Source: Nitrospira sp. SG-bin1
Lineage (GTDB): Bacteria; Nitrospirota; Nitrospiria; Nitrospirales; Nitrospiraceae
Assembly: GCA_002083365.1 (NCBI GenBank)
Contig: LVWS01000019.1
Location: 32,268-96,267, forward strand
Reading direction: 5' to 3'
Length of the DNA stretch: 64,000 nt
Positions 17,139-26,264 of this stretch are shown here, one piece after another. The notes beneath the pieces are model-generated. The model had not been told where the DNA came from. It did not search any database and saw only the letters and a list, made by a program, of their open reading frames with translations. Each line of letters opens with the position of its first letter. The stretch's first letter is position 1. A program made the position numbers and the translations under genes.

Positions 17139-19175
17139 CTATGGCGTGCAAGGGGTGATGACGGTTCCCGCGAATGGACTCCGTTGCGCGGCCGTCAATT
17201 GTCCACAGAAGCTATTGGCACCTTCACCTGACGGTAGCTTCTGCACCCACCCATTGTAGACATTGGGAACAGGGAGCAAGCCCTGTCCACCCATGCCCTT
17301 GTTTCCGCTGATCGGGTCATCCGTTGGTGCAGCGTCGTCGGCCAACACTACCCATCCGGCGATGACCGGTGCATCAGCTCCCGTTTGCGTCACAATGCCA
17401 TCGTTGTCCGCATCGTAATCCAACACGATCAACCGGTTGGAGAACTTGCTGGTGACATAGGCATAGTACCCGCCACCCTTCTTGGCACCGAAGTTCACGC
17501 CGTGACAGCCTGGATCGCACACCACACTCGCAACAAGAGCACCTTTCCCGCCATCTGCGGCTGTGTCAATGATCGTGATCGTTCCAGTCAAGGTATTCCC
17601 CGTGATCACGAACTTGCCGTCAGGACTTACCGGAGTTTGAATCGGTAGACCGCCGATGGGTCCACCGGTAGGCCCAGTCAGTGGATTATAGTTTTGGAGC
17701 AAATTGATGTCGTTGATCTTATTCCCGGTTGCCATGTCGATGACGGAAATACTGTGGCCCAGGTAGTTGGACACGTAATACTTCGTCGAGTCCGGGTTGA
17801 TTCCCGAGGCAATCGGCAGGGTGCCGGTGGCTGGTTTGGATTTAATCTTATCGGTGATGAAATCCCAGAATGTGGAGTCATTCGTGTTGGAGTTCGGGGT
17901 CACCATTGAATTACCGTCATGGCCCATCCAATGGGCGTGCGGTTGGGCTTGTTTGTCCCCTGGATTTTGCACCAGAATGTTGCGGTTGATGCTCAGGGTC
18001 CCATTGGCGGCTTTGTTCAATTCGACGACCGAATCTCCACCGTTCAGTCCCACGTGTACCTGCTCGTTATTGACTCTGGTCATGACGTGAGCGGGATCGT
18101 TGCCGAGCTCGATTTCCTGCAAGAGTGTCCCATCCGCTTGGTTATGGACGTACAGGCTCTTGCCGTGCCACTCGGTGTTGTAGATCTGCTTCTGATCATG
18201 GCTGGCCCACAGGTTATGGGCGTTGTTCATCTTCTGAGCCGGCAGCGCGATCTTGCGCTTTACCTTCCATTTGTCCGTTCCTTCCACATCGACCACGGTC
18301 GTGGTGCTGGGATAGGCGGCCCCTTTCGTCTGGCTCACCTCATACTGTGTGTCCACCCACACTTCGCCGATCCCGTCGATAGCGGGTGTTTTCAGGGCTG
18401 GGATGGTATCGTTGATGTCAAATGCCCCTTGGAGTGCCGTTTTGAGGTTCGCGACAGCACCTCCCGTAACACGGACATTGACGTCTGGATAATCCGGTTT
18501 ATAGGGGGTGCCAATCGGTTGGCTGTAGTCCTTCCAGTTGGTGGGGCTGGTAACAACAAAGAACGCACGCAACAGTCTGAGTCCAAGGTCTGAGAGGCTG
18601 GGGAAGGCCTTGGTTGCGTCTGCCGCTTGCCTCACGTCAGCCGTATGGGTGACCCCAAAGAGATGGAGTTTCTCACCGATGTCAAGGGCTGCTCCCCCTG
18701 GTGGGGTTGAGTTCGGGTTTGTCGTGGCCGGATCGTCCACGATCACGCCGGCCAACATGTAGGGATGCAGCTTGCACACGAACACATAGAGACCCGGGGT
18801 ATTCAAGGTCACTTCATGGTCGTCTTTGTTCGCTTTATCCTGATCGATACGCTCGGCGGGGGTCGCATCAACCGGCCAAATCAGGCTCGTGACGGTGTGG
18901 AAACTCTCGACACGAGACGGACCATTTGCGCCATTCGGGCCATGCGTTGACTTGGTTTGAAGAAATGCCACTTTGTCGCCTGGCTTGACGATGGCGAGGG
19001 AACGGGTCCCTGCAACTTGAGCGCCGGTATCGAACCAGTGACCCGCTTCGTCCGTCACATCGAACGTGGCGGCTGCAGGGGTTACAGCAGCAGGCGGCGC
19101 GGGATCGTCGCCTGTACAACCGGCTACTCCCGCCGCCAGGCAAAGAGCAGCCCCGAAGTGAACATACCTCTTCAT
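17139..19175 (-). CDS. Lipoprotein with N-terminal cupredoxin-like and C-terminal beta-propeller domains
   Basis: 678 residues from the ATG at 19175, fixed by AAAGGAGG five bases upstream; a longer start at 19274 would put 33 odd residues before the signal. Lipobox AAGVAGC anchors it. Residues about 40-150 look like a cupredoxin: SFHTVTSL supplies a His, and FVCKLHPYML supplies Cys, His and Met in type-1 copper spacing. The remaining 500 residues are YVTN/YncE-like propeller blades (ISVIDMATGNKINDINLL, ITIIDTAADGG, LIVLDYDADNDG). His-rich loops such as AHAHWMGHDGN and CDPGCHG could hold more metal. A likely role is periplasmic electron transfer or copper binding; the order cupredoxin-propeller is the reverse of nitrous-oxide reductase. 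No substrate is known. A strong terminator follows. Confidence 0.72.
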   Translation of the reverse strand: MKRYVHFGAALCLAAGVAGCTGDDPAPPAAVTPAAATFDVTDEAGHWFDTGAQVAGTRSLAIVKPGDKVAFLQTKSTHGPNGANGPSRVESFHTVTSLIWPVDATPAERIDQDKANKDDHEVTLNTPGLYVFVCKLHPYMLAGVIVDDPATTNPNSTPPGGAALDIGEKLHLFGVTHTADVRQAADATKAFPSLSDLGLRLLRAFFVVTSPTNWKDYSQPIGTPYKPDYPDVNVRVTGGAVANLKTALQGAFDINDTIPALKTPAIDGIGEVWVDTQYEVSQTKGAAYPSTTTVVDVEGTDKWKVKRKIALPAQKMNNAHNLWASHDQKQIYNTEWHGKSLYVHNQADGTLLQEIELGNDPAHVMTRVNNEQVHVGLNGGDSVVELNKAANGTLSINRNILVQNPGDKQAQPHAHWMGHDGNSMVTPNSNTNDSTFWDFITDKIKSKPATGTLPIASGINPDSTKYYVSNYLGHSISVIDMATGNKINDINLLQNYNPLTGPTGGPIGGLPIQTPVSPDGKFVITGNTLTGTITIIDTAADGGKGALVASVVCDPGCHGVNFGAKKGGGYYAYVTSKFSNRLIVLDYDADNDGIVTQTGADAPVIAGWVVLADDAAPTDDPISGNKGMGGQGLLPVPNVYNGWVQKLPSGEGANSFCGQLTAAQRSPFAGTVITPCTP

Positions 19176-19938
19176 TGAAGCCTCCTTTGAGTGATGAAAT
19201 GGTGTAACGTAACGTTGACTGCTTTCAACTGAGCTGAACGCGCGGGGAGAGAAGCGTATCCCTAGAGCGCCCAATCGTCATGAAACGGGTTGTTTATAAT
19301 GACCATAATTCTAATTAGTCAATACCAAATAATTAGGTACTGTAACTTAATGCAAACCGTTTCATGCCGATGTATCTATGTTGTCCAGTCATCGAACTTG
19401 TTCGGAGATAGAGCAAACTACGTGCCTCAGAAAAATTCCCTGTCCCCGACGGGTGCGAGCTGGAACGACAATGATTTATGCATACGTTGCTTGGTCCTAT
19501 TCAATTGAGGACAAGAATCGAATTGGATACAAATTGTGTATCGAATTGGATTCAGAAATGGTTATTCTTGTCATGGTATCGCTCGCTGCTCCCGCACCGA
19601 TGGAGGCAACGTTTCATCGGTGTCTCATAATAAAATAAGAATTACGATTACCGATATGACATAAGAATGACTCCCGAGGTAGTAGAACCTTCGGGCATCC
19701 ATTCATGGTGAGGTATATTACCTCGTCTCTTGTCGTTGAAGTTGGGGGACTCGTCCAGGTAAGTTCGCGAAAACGTCGCTCATCATACTCGATACTCGGA
19801 GAGGCGCTTCTCCTGCCAACTCACGGGAATGCCTTGGGGGGAACTCCCATACATTGGCCGATGAGGGCGTGTCTTTGCTAGGCGCCACCGTCCACACCGC
19901 AGAGCCGCGGCGCTCAGGCTGCGGAACACACCATAGAG
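19176..19938. other. Long intergenic region, AT-richer
   Basis: About 760 bases upstream of the propeller gene and downstream of the zinc-ribbon gene. The part 19290-19660 is AT-rich with short repeats (see 19520-19551). Possible reading frames on both strands have no family features. The promoter of the propeller gene should lie near 19200-19330. Confidence 0.5.
19520..19551. repeat. Palindrome inside a direct repeat
   Basis: GAATTGGAT occurs at 19520-19528 and again at 19543-19551; between and overlapping the first copy is the hairpin GATACA-AATTG-TGTATC (19526-19542). The arms resemble the GATAC/GTATC arms found at 16968 and 20300. Could be an operator upstream of the propeller gene. Confidence 0.4.
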
Positions 19939-20160
19939 CTAGGCCGCTTGAACAGGGCGCATGACTGGGTTTGTCAACCGTGACGCCAACTGCTTGGTTC
20001 TGCGAGCACGCTGAGCCGTACGGTGAAAATGGATCAATGGGTCCACGATATTGCCGCAGGTCACGCAACGCAACCCCTGCATCCACATCGGGACGTAACT
20101 TTCCTGCATGTCCAGTAAATGAGTCACCACCATGAGTCCGCAGCATCTCGTGCACTTCAT
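19939..20160 (-). CDS. Small zinc-ribbon protein
   Basis: 73 residues from the ATG at 20160, preceded by AAGGAGG. Two cysteine pairs, CTRC at residues 3-6 and CVTC about 30 residues later, make a zinc ribbon; a helix LLDMQES lies between. The C-terminus is basic (FHRTAQRARRTKQLASRLT). Small ribbon proteins of this build are common in environmental bacteria and may bind nucleic acid or act as regulators; the function is unknown. A duplicated, broken copy lies at 16547-16770, with related upstream DNA, so gene and control region were duplicated together. Confidence 0.7.
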   Translation of the reverse strand: MKCTRCCGLMVVTHLLDMQESYVPMWMQGLRCVTCGNIVDPLIHFHRTAQRARRTKQLASRLTNPVMRPVQAA

Positions 20161-20299
20161 GAGAAATCCTCCTTGATGATGGTCGAGCACGGAAATCGTG
20201 CTCGTAATGACCGATTCTTATAGGCAATGATGATGCCATGATGAAAACCAGGCGGGGATTAGATGATTGGGGCCTGCTCCAAACAGTTGGATTGTGAAT

Positions 20300-20317
20300 C
20301 GTATCTCAGATGATACG
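20300..20317. promoter_or_regulatory. Inverted repeat CGTATC-N6-GATACG upstream of the zinc-ribbon gene
   Basis: Same arms and spacing as the element at 16968-16985, lying 140 bases upstream of the zinc-ribbon start. The arms are conserved between the two copies while the centre is not. Confidence 0.5.
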
Positions 20318-20469
20318 CCGTAAAAGACAAAACGATGCAGGGCCGTGTACGTAGAAAGCGGCGATGGGTCGTGGTCGCAATTCTTAATTCACGGATCCGA
20401 GGCATTCTTCTCCTACACTTCGCGCTTATGAAAATTTCCAATCACGCCTGTATCTGACGAGATACGAAA

Positions 20470-20485
20470 GGATCTAATTAGATCC
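20470..20485. promoter_or_regulatory. Perfect 16-base palindrome, possible operator
   Basis: GGATCTAATTAGATCC is fully self-complementary. It lies 180 bases upstream of the haloperoxidase start, in the gene-free stretch 20161-20667, which holds no other recognised feature apart from the inverted repeat at 20300. A dimeric regulator site is the simplest reading. Confidence 0.4.
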
Positions 20486-20667
20486 ACCAATCCCTCTCCT
20501 CACTAAGTAACGCGAATCGCATCGCACACTGACAATACAATTCAGCGGTTTCGAGATTCTTATTGCGGCAATCCTGGTCACCGACGATGGAGCATACAGG
20601 CGTGGCATGGTCAGTGCTTAGTCGTCAGAGAAGCCATTTCACATCCACCAGCGAGAGGAGTGTCTAC

Positions 20668-22179
20668 ATGGATCTCATAGATCCCATACTGTTCTGGAAC
20701 GCAGTCGCGTTGGAAGCGAATCGATTGGACCACACTGTCGCGAAGATCAAGCCTAGTGATGGTTGTTGCATTACAAACCCGGCAGATTGTGATTGTATGC
20801 AAGCCGAACATCAGCGTGGGCCGACACTCAGCTCTCGTGCCCTTGCGATCGTGCATCTGGCCATGCATGATGCCTTCTTCAGCGTCAATGGGGTCAGCTC
20901 GATTCCAGGGCCGGGGCCTACACCAAAGAAACTCTATCTCATCAGTCCGCCATCGCCGCCCCCTGGTCCTAACTCGGCCGTCAAGCGGAGTGCCGCTGTC
21001 TCGGGAGCTGCTGTCACTGCGCTATGCACGCTCTACTCACGGATGCGCACCACATTCGAAGCAAAACTTGCGGAAATAAGCGGGAAGAATGGCACGGATG
21101 ACGCGGCCTTCAGTTTCGGTCGACGTATTGCACTGGCAGTATTCGATACCCGCAGGAACGATGGTGGGGTGATGCCAAAGGATGAGGACTATGCATCGTC
21201 CCCTGGTCGTCTCCGTCACCGCCCAGATCCATGTAATCCGACTCAAGGTTATCTTGGAGTAGCCTACGGTAAAACTCCAACCTTTGCCGTGACTACCTGG
21301 CAGGCGCTCGACCCACCGCCTGCGGAGACCAGCACGCGATATAGTGACGATTACAAGGAGGTATACGAGAAGGGTGGTGCACAGGAACTTAACACGACGA
21401 TACGTAATTCAGAAGAAACTGCCATCGGTTTGTATTGGGCCTATGATGGCGCGAGCCAGATCGGCACACCTCCGCGACTCTATAATCAGGTCGTCCGAGA
21501 AGTGGCCAAAGTAAAAGGCAATACCACAGAACAAAATGCACGACTCTTTGCCCTGATCAATTGCGCGATGGGCGACTCGGGAATTCATGCATGGTATTGG
21601 AAGTATTGTTACGATTTATGGCGCCCCGTGGTCGGCATCCGAGAAGATGACAAGTCGACCGGTCCTGCCGCAATGCCGAACAAAACCATTACACCCCCGT
21701 GTGACCCCTTCTGGAAGCCGCTGGGCGCACCGCGTTCCAATGAATTGAAACCGGCCTTTACACCGCCATTTCCGGCCTACCCGAGCGGGCACGCGACGTT
21801 TGGAGCAGCAACATTTGAGATGGTGCGGTTGTTCTACGGGCACACGAATATGAAGACGGAAGACTCGATTGGGTTTACCTTTGTCTCAGACGAGCTTAAC
21901 GGTAGCACCACGGACAACGATGGTTCGGTTCGGACAAATCTCCACCGCAAGTACGATAGCATGGCGGAAGCGATGTACGACAATTCGGTGAGCCGCATCT
22001 TTCTGGGGGTGCACTGGCGTTTTGATGGGACGAGTGGAGAGAACGTAAGCAAAATGCTCAAAGCTACCGATAGGATCGGAGGGGTGCCACTCGGTCGAGA
22101 GATTGCTAAAAATATTCTCATCAGCGGCATGAGGCAACAAGCTGCGCCTCCGACGCCACCATCTGGGTCTTGCATCTAG
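20668..22179 (+). CDS. Vanadium-dependent haloperoxidase (PAP2-like)
   Basis: 503 residues from the ATG at 20668 (GAGAGGAG seven bases upstream). All vanadate-binding motifs of the chloroperoxidase/acid-phosphatase superfamily are intact and in order: K-x6-RP (Lys312 in KYCYDLWRP), PSGH (about 372-375, in AYPSGHATFGAA) and SR-x5-H-x3-D (Ser442, His449, Asp453). These enzymes oxidise halides with H2O2 to halogenate organic compounds; bacterial members can also act as phosphatases. An N-terminal CCITNPADCDCM cluster of cysteines is unusual. No export signal is apparent with this start. A perfect-stem terminator follows the stop. It is next to nnrS but is separated from it by that terminator. 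Confidence 0.9.
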   Translation: MDLIDPILFWNAVALEANRLDHTVAKIKPSDGCCITNPADCDCMQAEHQRGPTLSSRALAIVHLAMHDAFFSVNGVSSIPGPGPTPKKLYLISPPSPPPGPNSAVKRSAAVSGAAVTALCTLYSRMRTTFEAKLAEISGKNGTDDAAFSFGRRIALAVFDTRRNDGGVMPKDEDYASSPGRLRHRPDPCNPTQGYLGVAYGKTPTFAVTTWQALDPPPAETSTRYSDDYKEVYEKGGAQELNTTIRNSEETAIGLYWAYDGASQIGTPPRLYNQVVREVAKVKGNTTEQNARLFALINCAMGDSGIHAWYWKYCYDLWRPVVGIREDDKSTGPAAMPNKTITPPCDPFWKPLGAPRSNELKPAFTPPFPAYPSGHATFGAATFEMVRLFYGHTNMKTEDSIGFTFVSDELNGSTTDNDGSVRTNLHRKYDSMAEAMYDNSVSRIFLGVHWRFDGTSGENVSKMLKATDRIGGVPLGREIAKNILISGMRQQAAPPTPPSGSCI

Positions 22180-22188
22180 TCATTCTGA

Positions 22189-22221
22189 AACCACCCGGCA
22201 CGAGATGCGTGCCGGGTGGTT
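22189..22221 (+). terminator. Terminator after the haloperoxidase gene
   Basis: A perfect 14-base stem (arms AACCACCCGGCACG and CGTGCCGGGTGGTT) with loop AGATG, 10 bases after the stop. A T-run is short (TTAT), so the stem is the main evidence. It would overlap any NnrS start near 22205 and so supports a later start for that gene. Confidence 0.75.
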
Positions 22222-22300
22222 ATCAGCCTGTACCGACCAGATCCCTAGAACATCCCCACATTTGACAAGTCTTCAATTCACCGTCAACAATCGCCCAAGC

Positions 22301-23539
22301 ATGTCAGCCAAGCTTCCCATGGCCCGTCAGCCGATTGCCGCACAGATCGAGGACGACGAACCTACCTTCCCTCGCTACACCGGCCCGGCGTTCTTATCCT
22401 ATGGGTTCAGGCCGTTTTTTCTGGGTGCCGCGCTGTTCGCCGGCCTGACCATTCTTTTATGGATTGCTTTGTACGCGGGGCGGGCGCAAGCGAACTTTCT
22501 CTATTCCCCTCGTGACTGGCACGTCCATGAGATGCTGTTCGGATATCTTCCCGCGTTGATCGCTGGATTTCTGCTGACTGCCATGCCCAATTGGACGGAC
22601 CGCATGCCGCTCAGAGGGACGCCGTTACTGGCGTTCTTTCTGCTATGGGTGACGGGTCGGCTGTTTATGACAGTTCCCTTATTGGGAGTCTCCGCCGCCG
22701 TGGTTGTCGACGCAGCTTTTCTGGCCTTGCTGGCCGCGTACGTTTGGCGGGAGATTGTCGCCTCCCGGACGTGGGACAGGGCTCCGATCGGCATATTGGT
22801 GAGCCTCTATGCCGTGACAAACCTTCTGTTTCATCTCTCGGCACTCCGCGATGGACCGACGGATTTTTCGGAGCGAATGGCCTTGTCCGTGATGACCATG
22901 ATGTTGACCGTCATCGGCGGGCGCCTCACGCCCACCTTCACCCGCGAGTTCTTGGCCGAAAGGAATGTGCCTCGGTTACCAGAAATGTTTTCTTTCATGG
23001 ATGGTATCGCCATTGGTCTTGTCCTTGTGGGAGTCATCGCCTGGACTCTTTGGCCGAAGAGTCACTGGGCGGGAGTCATGTTGGTCGCGGCTGGCATGGC
23101 AAGCGTGATTCGTTTGCTGCGCTGGGGAGGGTGGCGGACGTGGAGCGAACCGTTGGTGTTCATCCTGCACGTGGGCTATGGATGGGTCGGCCTCTTTTTG
23201 GTGGCCTTGGGAGCCTCGATTCTAGGGATGGGCTTTTCTCCCGAAAACGCCGTGCATCTCCTCACCACTGGAGCGATGGGAGCGATGACACTGGCGGTGA
23301 TGACCCGAGCAAGTCTCGGGCACACAGGACGACCACGGCATGCCGATCGGCCTACCGTAGCCATCTATCTGCTGGTCAATATGGGAGCTCTCTTGCGAAT
23401 CTTTGCTCCGAGCCCGGATATCCCTACGGGGCTGACTTATGCGATGCTTGGTCTATCGGCCGTGGGATGGAGCAGCGCCTATTTCCTCTTCGCACTCGTC
23501 TACGGGCGTTATCTCCTCAGTCCCAGCCTTGATGAGTAA
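22301..23539 (+). CDS. nnrS: NnrS family multi-spanning membrane protein
   Basis: About 413 residues with roughly twelve hydrophobic helices. The NnrS hallmarks are FLSYGFRPFFLGAALFAGL at the start, DWHVHEMLFGYLPALIAGFLLTAMPNW, then MTMMLTVIGGRLTPTFTREFL, VGYGWVGLFLVALGAS, and MTLAVMTRASLGHTGR. NnrS is a haem- and copper-containing inner-membrane protein found in denitrifiers and other organisms; it helps cells withstand nitric oxide stress. Its His-rich motifs (HVHEM and GHTGR) are probable metal ligands. No good Shine-Dalgarno is seen; the ATG at 22301 or 22319 is likely, since the terminator before 22221 excludes the farther one. The neighbouring haloperoxidase suggests a local oxidative or nitrosative stress role only by proximity. 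Confidence 0.88.
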   Translation: MSAKLPMARQPIAAQIEDDEPTFPRYTGPAFLSYGFRPFFLGAALFAGLTILLWIALYAGRAQANFLYSPRDWHVHEMLFGYLPALIAGFLLTAMPNWTDRMPLRGTPLLAFFLLWVTGRLFMTVPLLGVSAAVVVDAAFLALLAAYVWREIVASRTWDRAPIGILVSLYAVTNLLFHLSALRDGPTDFSERMALSVMTMMLTVIGGRLTPTFTREFLAERNVPRLPEMFSFMDGIAIGLVLVGVIAWTLWPKSHWAGVMLVAAGMASVIRLLRWGGWRTWSEPLVFILHVGYGWVGLFLVALGASILGMGFSPENAVHLLTTGAMGAMTLAVMTRASLGHTGRPRHADRPTVAIYLLVNMGALLRIFAPSPDIPTGLTYAMLGLSAVGWSSAYFLFALVYGRYLLSPSLDE

Positions 23540-23588
23540 TGGGCCAGGGGGGATAAGAATTTGGTGATCCTCAATAAGTGGCATCCCA

Positions 23589-23616
23589 TTGACCTGTGGG
23601 GTATCATGAGTATCTC
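23589..23616 (+). promoter_or_regulatory. Promoter of ssrA
   Basis: TTGACC (23589-23594), 16-base spacer and TATCTC (23611-23616), about 60 bases before the mature tmRNA 5' end, leaving room for a processed leader. Good -35, fair -10. Confidence 0.45.
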
Positions 23617-23676
23617 AAAGGGAGCCGGAGCAGCGTGAGAACGCAGCCGGCTTTCATTATCAACAATCTGAACAAA

Positions 23677-24025
23677 GGGGGCGACCGGTTTCGACGGGGA
23701 TACTGAGGTCACTGTCGCATGTCGAGCTCTCGGGAACTCGTAAAAGTCCGAGAAAATGCAACTGCCAATCAAGAACTGGCACTCGCAGCTTAATTAAGCT
23801 GTGACGTCGTTCCATCTGAGGCCCGCGGGGGTGGAATGGCGCGATGCAGCGGGCTGGTCCCAGGCCGGTGCTCAGCGGCTGAGGACGAGATCTTTCTGGG
23901 CTAGCGGCTGTTCTAAGCCTGCCGACGGGCGTGGATGGCTGCGAACCTTAAATTGTCGGCTACACATGTAGACACAGTGCACTGACGATCTTCGGACAGG
24001 GGTTCAACTCCCCTCGCCTCCACCA
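23677..24025 (+). ncRNA. ssrA: Transfer-messenger RNA
   Basis: The 5' end GGGGGCGACCGGTTTCGACG is the tmRNA signature; it pairs with the 3' end CGCCTCC followed by ACCA (one G-U pair). The T-arm is GGGGTTCAACTCCCC. The tag reading frame runs from about 23749 to 23790 and ends ...ENATANQELALAA before TAATTAA; the resume codon is CGA or the next GAA, right after the upstream AAGTC. tmRNA rescues stalled ribosomes and tags the nascent protein for proteolysis. CCA is encoded. Its 3' end is often an integration site, but no integrase follows here. Confidence 0.97.
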
Positions 24026-24041
24026 GACCTCGTTGCGCGTG

Positions 24042-24065
24042 CCGCCCGCTCTTCATCGCGGGCGG
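24042..24065 (+). terminator. Stem-loop after tmRNA
   Basis: CCGCCCGC (24042-24049) and GCGGGCGG (24058-24065) form a perfect 8-base stem with an 8-base loop, 16 bases after the tmRNA end. There is no clear T-run, so it may be a terminator or a processing barrier. Confidence 0.5.
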
Positions 24066-24467
24066 ATAATCACCACCCGAGTATTTTCTATTCCTTTGTG
24101 TAACCTGCGGACTCTTTTTCGTTTTATCGAATTGGCGCTCGCGGATAAATACCTCCAGTCTCTTGCTCTAATACCGCACTTCCTGCGTACCGGCGGCTCA
24201 TCCCTCATTGACGCCGCCAGAAAGAGTCTTCAACCCACCAGTGTTATGTTATCGATCCCTAGGCTCTGTATCGTTTTTTCGTAATTGAGGCCGGCGGAGA
24301 GTATCTTCACCTCACCCGTGGCAATTTCCCTGGGTTGACCCGGCGCCTCTCTCTATCGCTGTATCCTGATTGACTGCGCCGGATAATTGTCTCAGATGTT
24401 CACCTTTTCTCACTTGCTCTCTGTATTCACGTGTCACCCACATGCTCGGGCCCCACCTAGCTTGTGA
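24066..24467. other. Intergenic region with repeated CGGATAA motif
   Basis: About 400 bases. GCGGATAAT or close forms occur at 24062-24070, 24141-24149 and 24378-24386. No gene is supported. Confidence 0.35.
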
Positions 24468-25541
24468 ATGGTCCTGAAACTGCTACTATTTACTCCGTCA
24501 ATTAGGGGACGCACTTATCGCTTGGTAAATCTGATGTCTGTGTTGGTTCCGGTCTTTGCTGCACTCTTGTTCTTCACGCTATCGGTCTCCAGTCATCCAG
24601 CGCAAGCGGACCTAGATCGGGGCAATTGGCGTACAGCAGCTCCGATGCCGACGAAGCGAACGGAGGTGGCGGCTGCGGCACTGGATGGCAGGATTTACGT
24701 GGTCGGCGGGTTTGAAAAGCCCGGCTTGGGCAATGTGTTGAATTTCGCGACCACGCGATCCGTCGAAGTCTATGATCCCGCGACGGACCAATGGACTTCC
24801 AAAGCGCCGCTGCCGGTTGGTCTACATCATGTCGGGATCGGTGTGGTAGGTGGGCAATTATATGTTATTGGGGGATACAGCAAATCAGCATTCAGTGTCT
24901 GGAACCCTGTGGCGACTGTCTATGCCTATGATCCAGTTAGGGACAGCTGGACTGAACGTGCCCCGATGCCGACGGCACGCGGCGCACTGTCGGTCACGCA
25001 ACAAGATGGAAAACTTTACGCCATCGGAGGTTATGATCGGAAGACGAACAACGCGCAGGTCGAAGTGTATGATCCCGTGCGAAACGAGTGGACAACGGCT
25101 GCATCTCTACCGACCCCTCGTGATCACCTCGCGACCGCGACAGTCGCCGGAAAGATTTATGCGATTGGCGGACGGGTGAATGGAGACTATTCGCAGAACC
25201 TCGCTGTTATGGAACGGTATGACCCATCGACTGATCGTTGGACGCGCGTCGCGGAACTTCCGACCGCTCGGAGCGGCATCACGGCTGCTGTAGTCGAAGG
25301 ACAAGTCTACGTATTCGGCGGCGAAGGGGCCGGCGGCACATTCGATCAGAACGAGGCCTATGACCCGGTCCGAGACACATGGCTCACCATGGTTTCGATG
25401 CCAACTGCGCGTCATGGCCTTGGGTCGGGAGTGGTACAAGGGCGGATTTATGTGATCAGTGGTGGCCCGACTCCCGGCGGGTCCTTCAGCGATCTGAACG
25501 AAGTCTTTCTCCCTCCAGGAAGCAGTGTGAAAACCGACTGA
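24468..25541 (+). CDS. Secreted Kelch-repeat beta-propeller protein
   Basis: 357 residues. After a signal peptide (hydrophobic LVPVFAALLFFTLSVSS, cleavage after AQA) come six Kelch blades. Each has the pattern 'xAPMPTxR...AAxxGxIYVVGG...vEVYDPxxDxWTxxAPLP', seen at about residues 55-90, 105-155, 160-205, 205-250, 255-305 and 305-345. Six blades fit a closed propeller exported to the periplasm or beyond. The start codon is uncertain: ATG at 24468 or 24534, both with weak Shine-Dalgarno; the export signal is complete with either. Such proteins bind sugars or proteins or act as N-acetylneuraminate epimerase-like enzymes; no catalytic residues can be claimed here. Confidence 0.85.
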   Translation: MVLKLLLFTPSIRGRTYRLVNLMSVLVPVFAALLFFTLSVSSHPAQADLDRGNWRTAAPMPTKRTEVAAAALDGRIYVVGGFEKPGLGNVLNFATTRSVEVYDPATDQWTSKAPLPVGLHHVGIGVVGGQLYVIGGYSKSAFSVWNPVATVYAYDPVRDSWTERAPMPTARGALSVTQQDGKLYAIGGYDRKTNNAQVEVYDPVRNEWTTAASLPTPRDHLATATVAGKIYAIGGRVNGDYSQNLAVMERYDPSTDRWTRVAELPTARSGITAAVVEGQVYVFGGEGAGGTFDQNEAYDPVRDTWLTMVSMPTARHGLGSGVVQGRIYVISGGPTPGGSFSDLNEVFLPPGSSVKTD

Positions 25542-25666
25542 TCCGTTTCCGCCGTATCTTTGACGACAGAGCGTATCATCTCCTCAATAGACCGAGCTCC
25601 CAGACATTCTATCTCCGATGTACGTCAAGTGCCGGACTCATCGCGAAAATCCGAGCGAGGGTCACG

Positions 25667-26158
25667 TTATCTGGTGGAATTTAGAAGGGTGGCACCACCG
25701 ATGAGAAGAAAGTATCCGGTGTTATAGAAGGCGTGCAGAATCATGGAGGGATATACAGATTCGAATCGATCTCGCAGGAAGCCGAAACAGAGGGAAGGAA
25801 CGAACACGAGTACCGTCCAAGAGACGGAATGGCTGGCCAGATGGGCCACTGTGAATAAAAGAGATGTCACAAGGTTGGCAAGGGATAGCCCACTCCACGT
25901 TTTCTCTTTCCCCCAGGATTGCGACAAATATCCCTGGACGATCCCACGGAACAGCAATTCCTCGAGCAGCGGCTGCCAAAGGATCACAGAGAGAAAAGCG
26001 GGCGACCAGATCGCATGCCATGGCAGTGGTTGAAACGCCAAGAAACCTATCATGGCGAGCCATGCCATCGGGCCAAGAGCGAACAACCCGAGGAAGACGG
26101 GATCCCGATGAAACGGACGAGGGTGGTGAAGGGCCAGTAATGTCATCATATGCGCCAA
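25667..26158 (-). CDS. CPBP glutamic-type intramembrane protease, MrtJ-like
   Basis: 163 residues with four or five membrane helices. The CPBP/Abi signature is intact: EELLFRG near residue 66 (the paired Glu and the Arg), HLASH in the next helix and a late His in LHAFYN. It is shorter than average because only the core is left. CPBP proteases cleave within membranes; one group (MrtJ and relatives) works with short C-terminal sorting tails. Here the gene immediately follows, on the same strand, a subtilisin-like protease ending in such a tail, which suggests the two work together. The pairing is inference from adjacency. A bacteriocin-immunity-type CPBP role is an alternative. Confidence 0.8.
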   Translation of the reverse strand: MAHMMTLLALHHPRPFHRDPVFLGLFALGPMAWLAMIGFLAFQPLPWHAIWSPAFLSVILWQPLLEELLFRGIVQGYLSQSWGKEKTWSGLSLANLVTSLLFTVAHLASHSVSWTVLVFVPSLCFGFLRDRFESVYPSMILHAFYNTGYFLLIGGATLLNSTR

Positions 26159-26264
26159 GCTGCTTGATGGAGGGAGTACTCGGAGGGAACGCCTCGCACC
26201 TCCATCCTGCTGTCGGAGTCCAGCTTCCGCTGTGACGACATTCCTCGCGTTTCAAAACTCAATC

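Noticed and set aside
19718..20239. 173-residue minus frame over the zinc-ribbon gene
   Set aside because: Out of frame with the Cys pairs; the smaller frame has the Shine-Dalgarno and the paralogue.
22591..23532. 313-residue frame inside nnrS on the same strand
   Set aside because: Arg/Ser/His-rich, low-complexity shadow of the membrane protein; nnrS motifs lie in the other frame.
24066..24467. CGGATAA repeats after tmRNA as an integron or attachment array
   Set aside because: Only three short copies, irregular spacing, no integrase; too weak.
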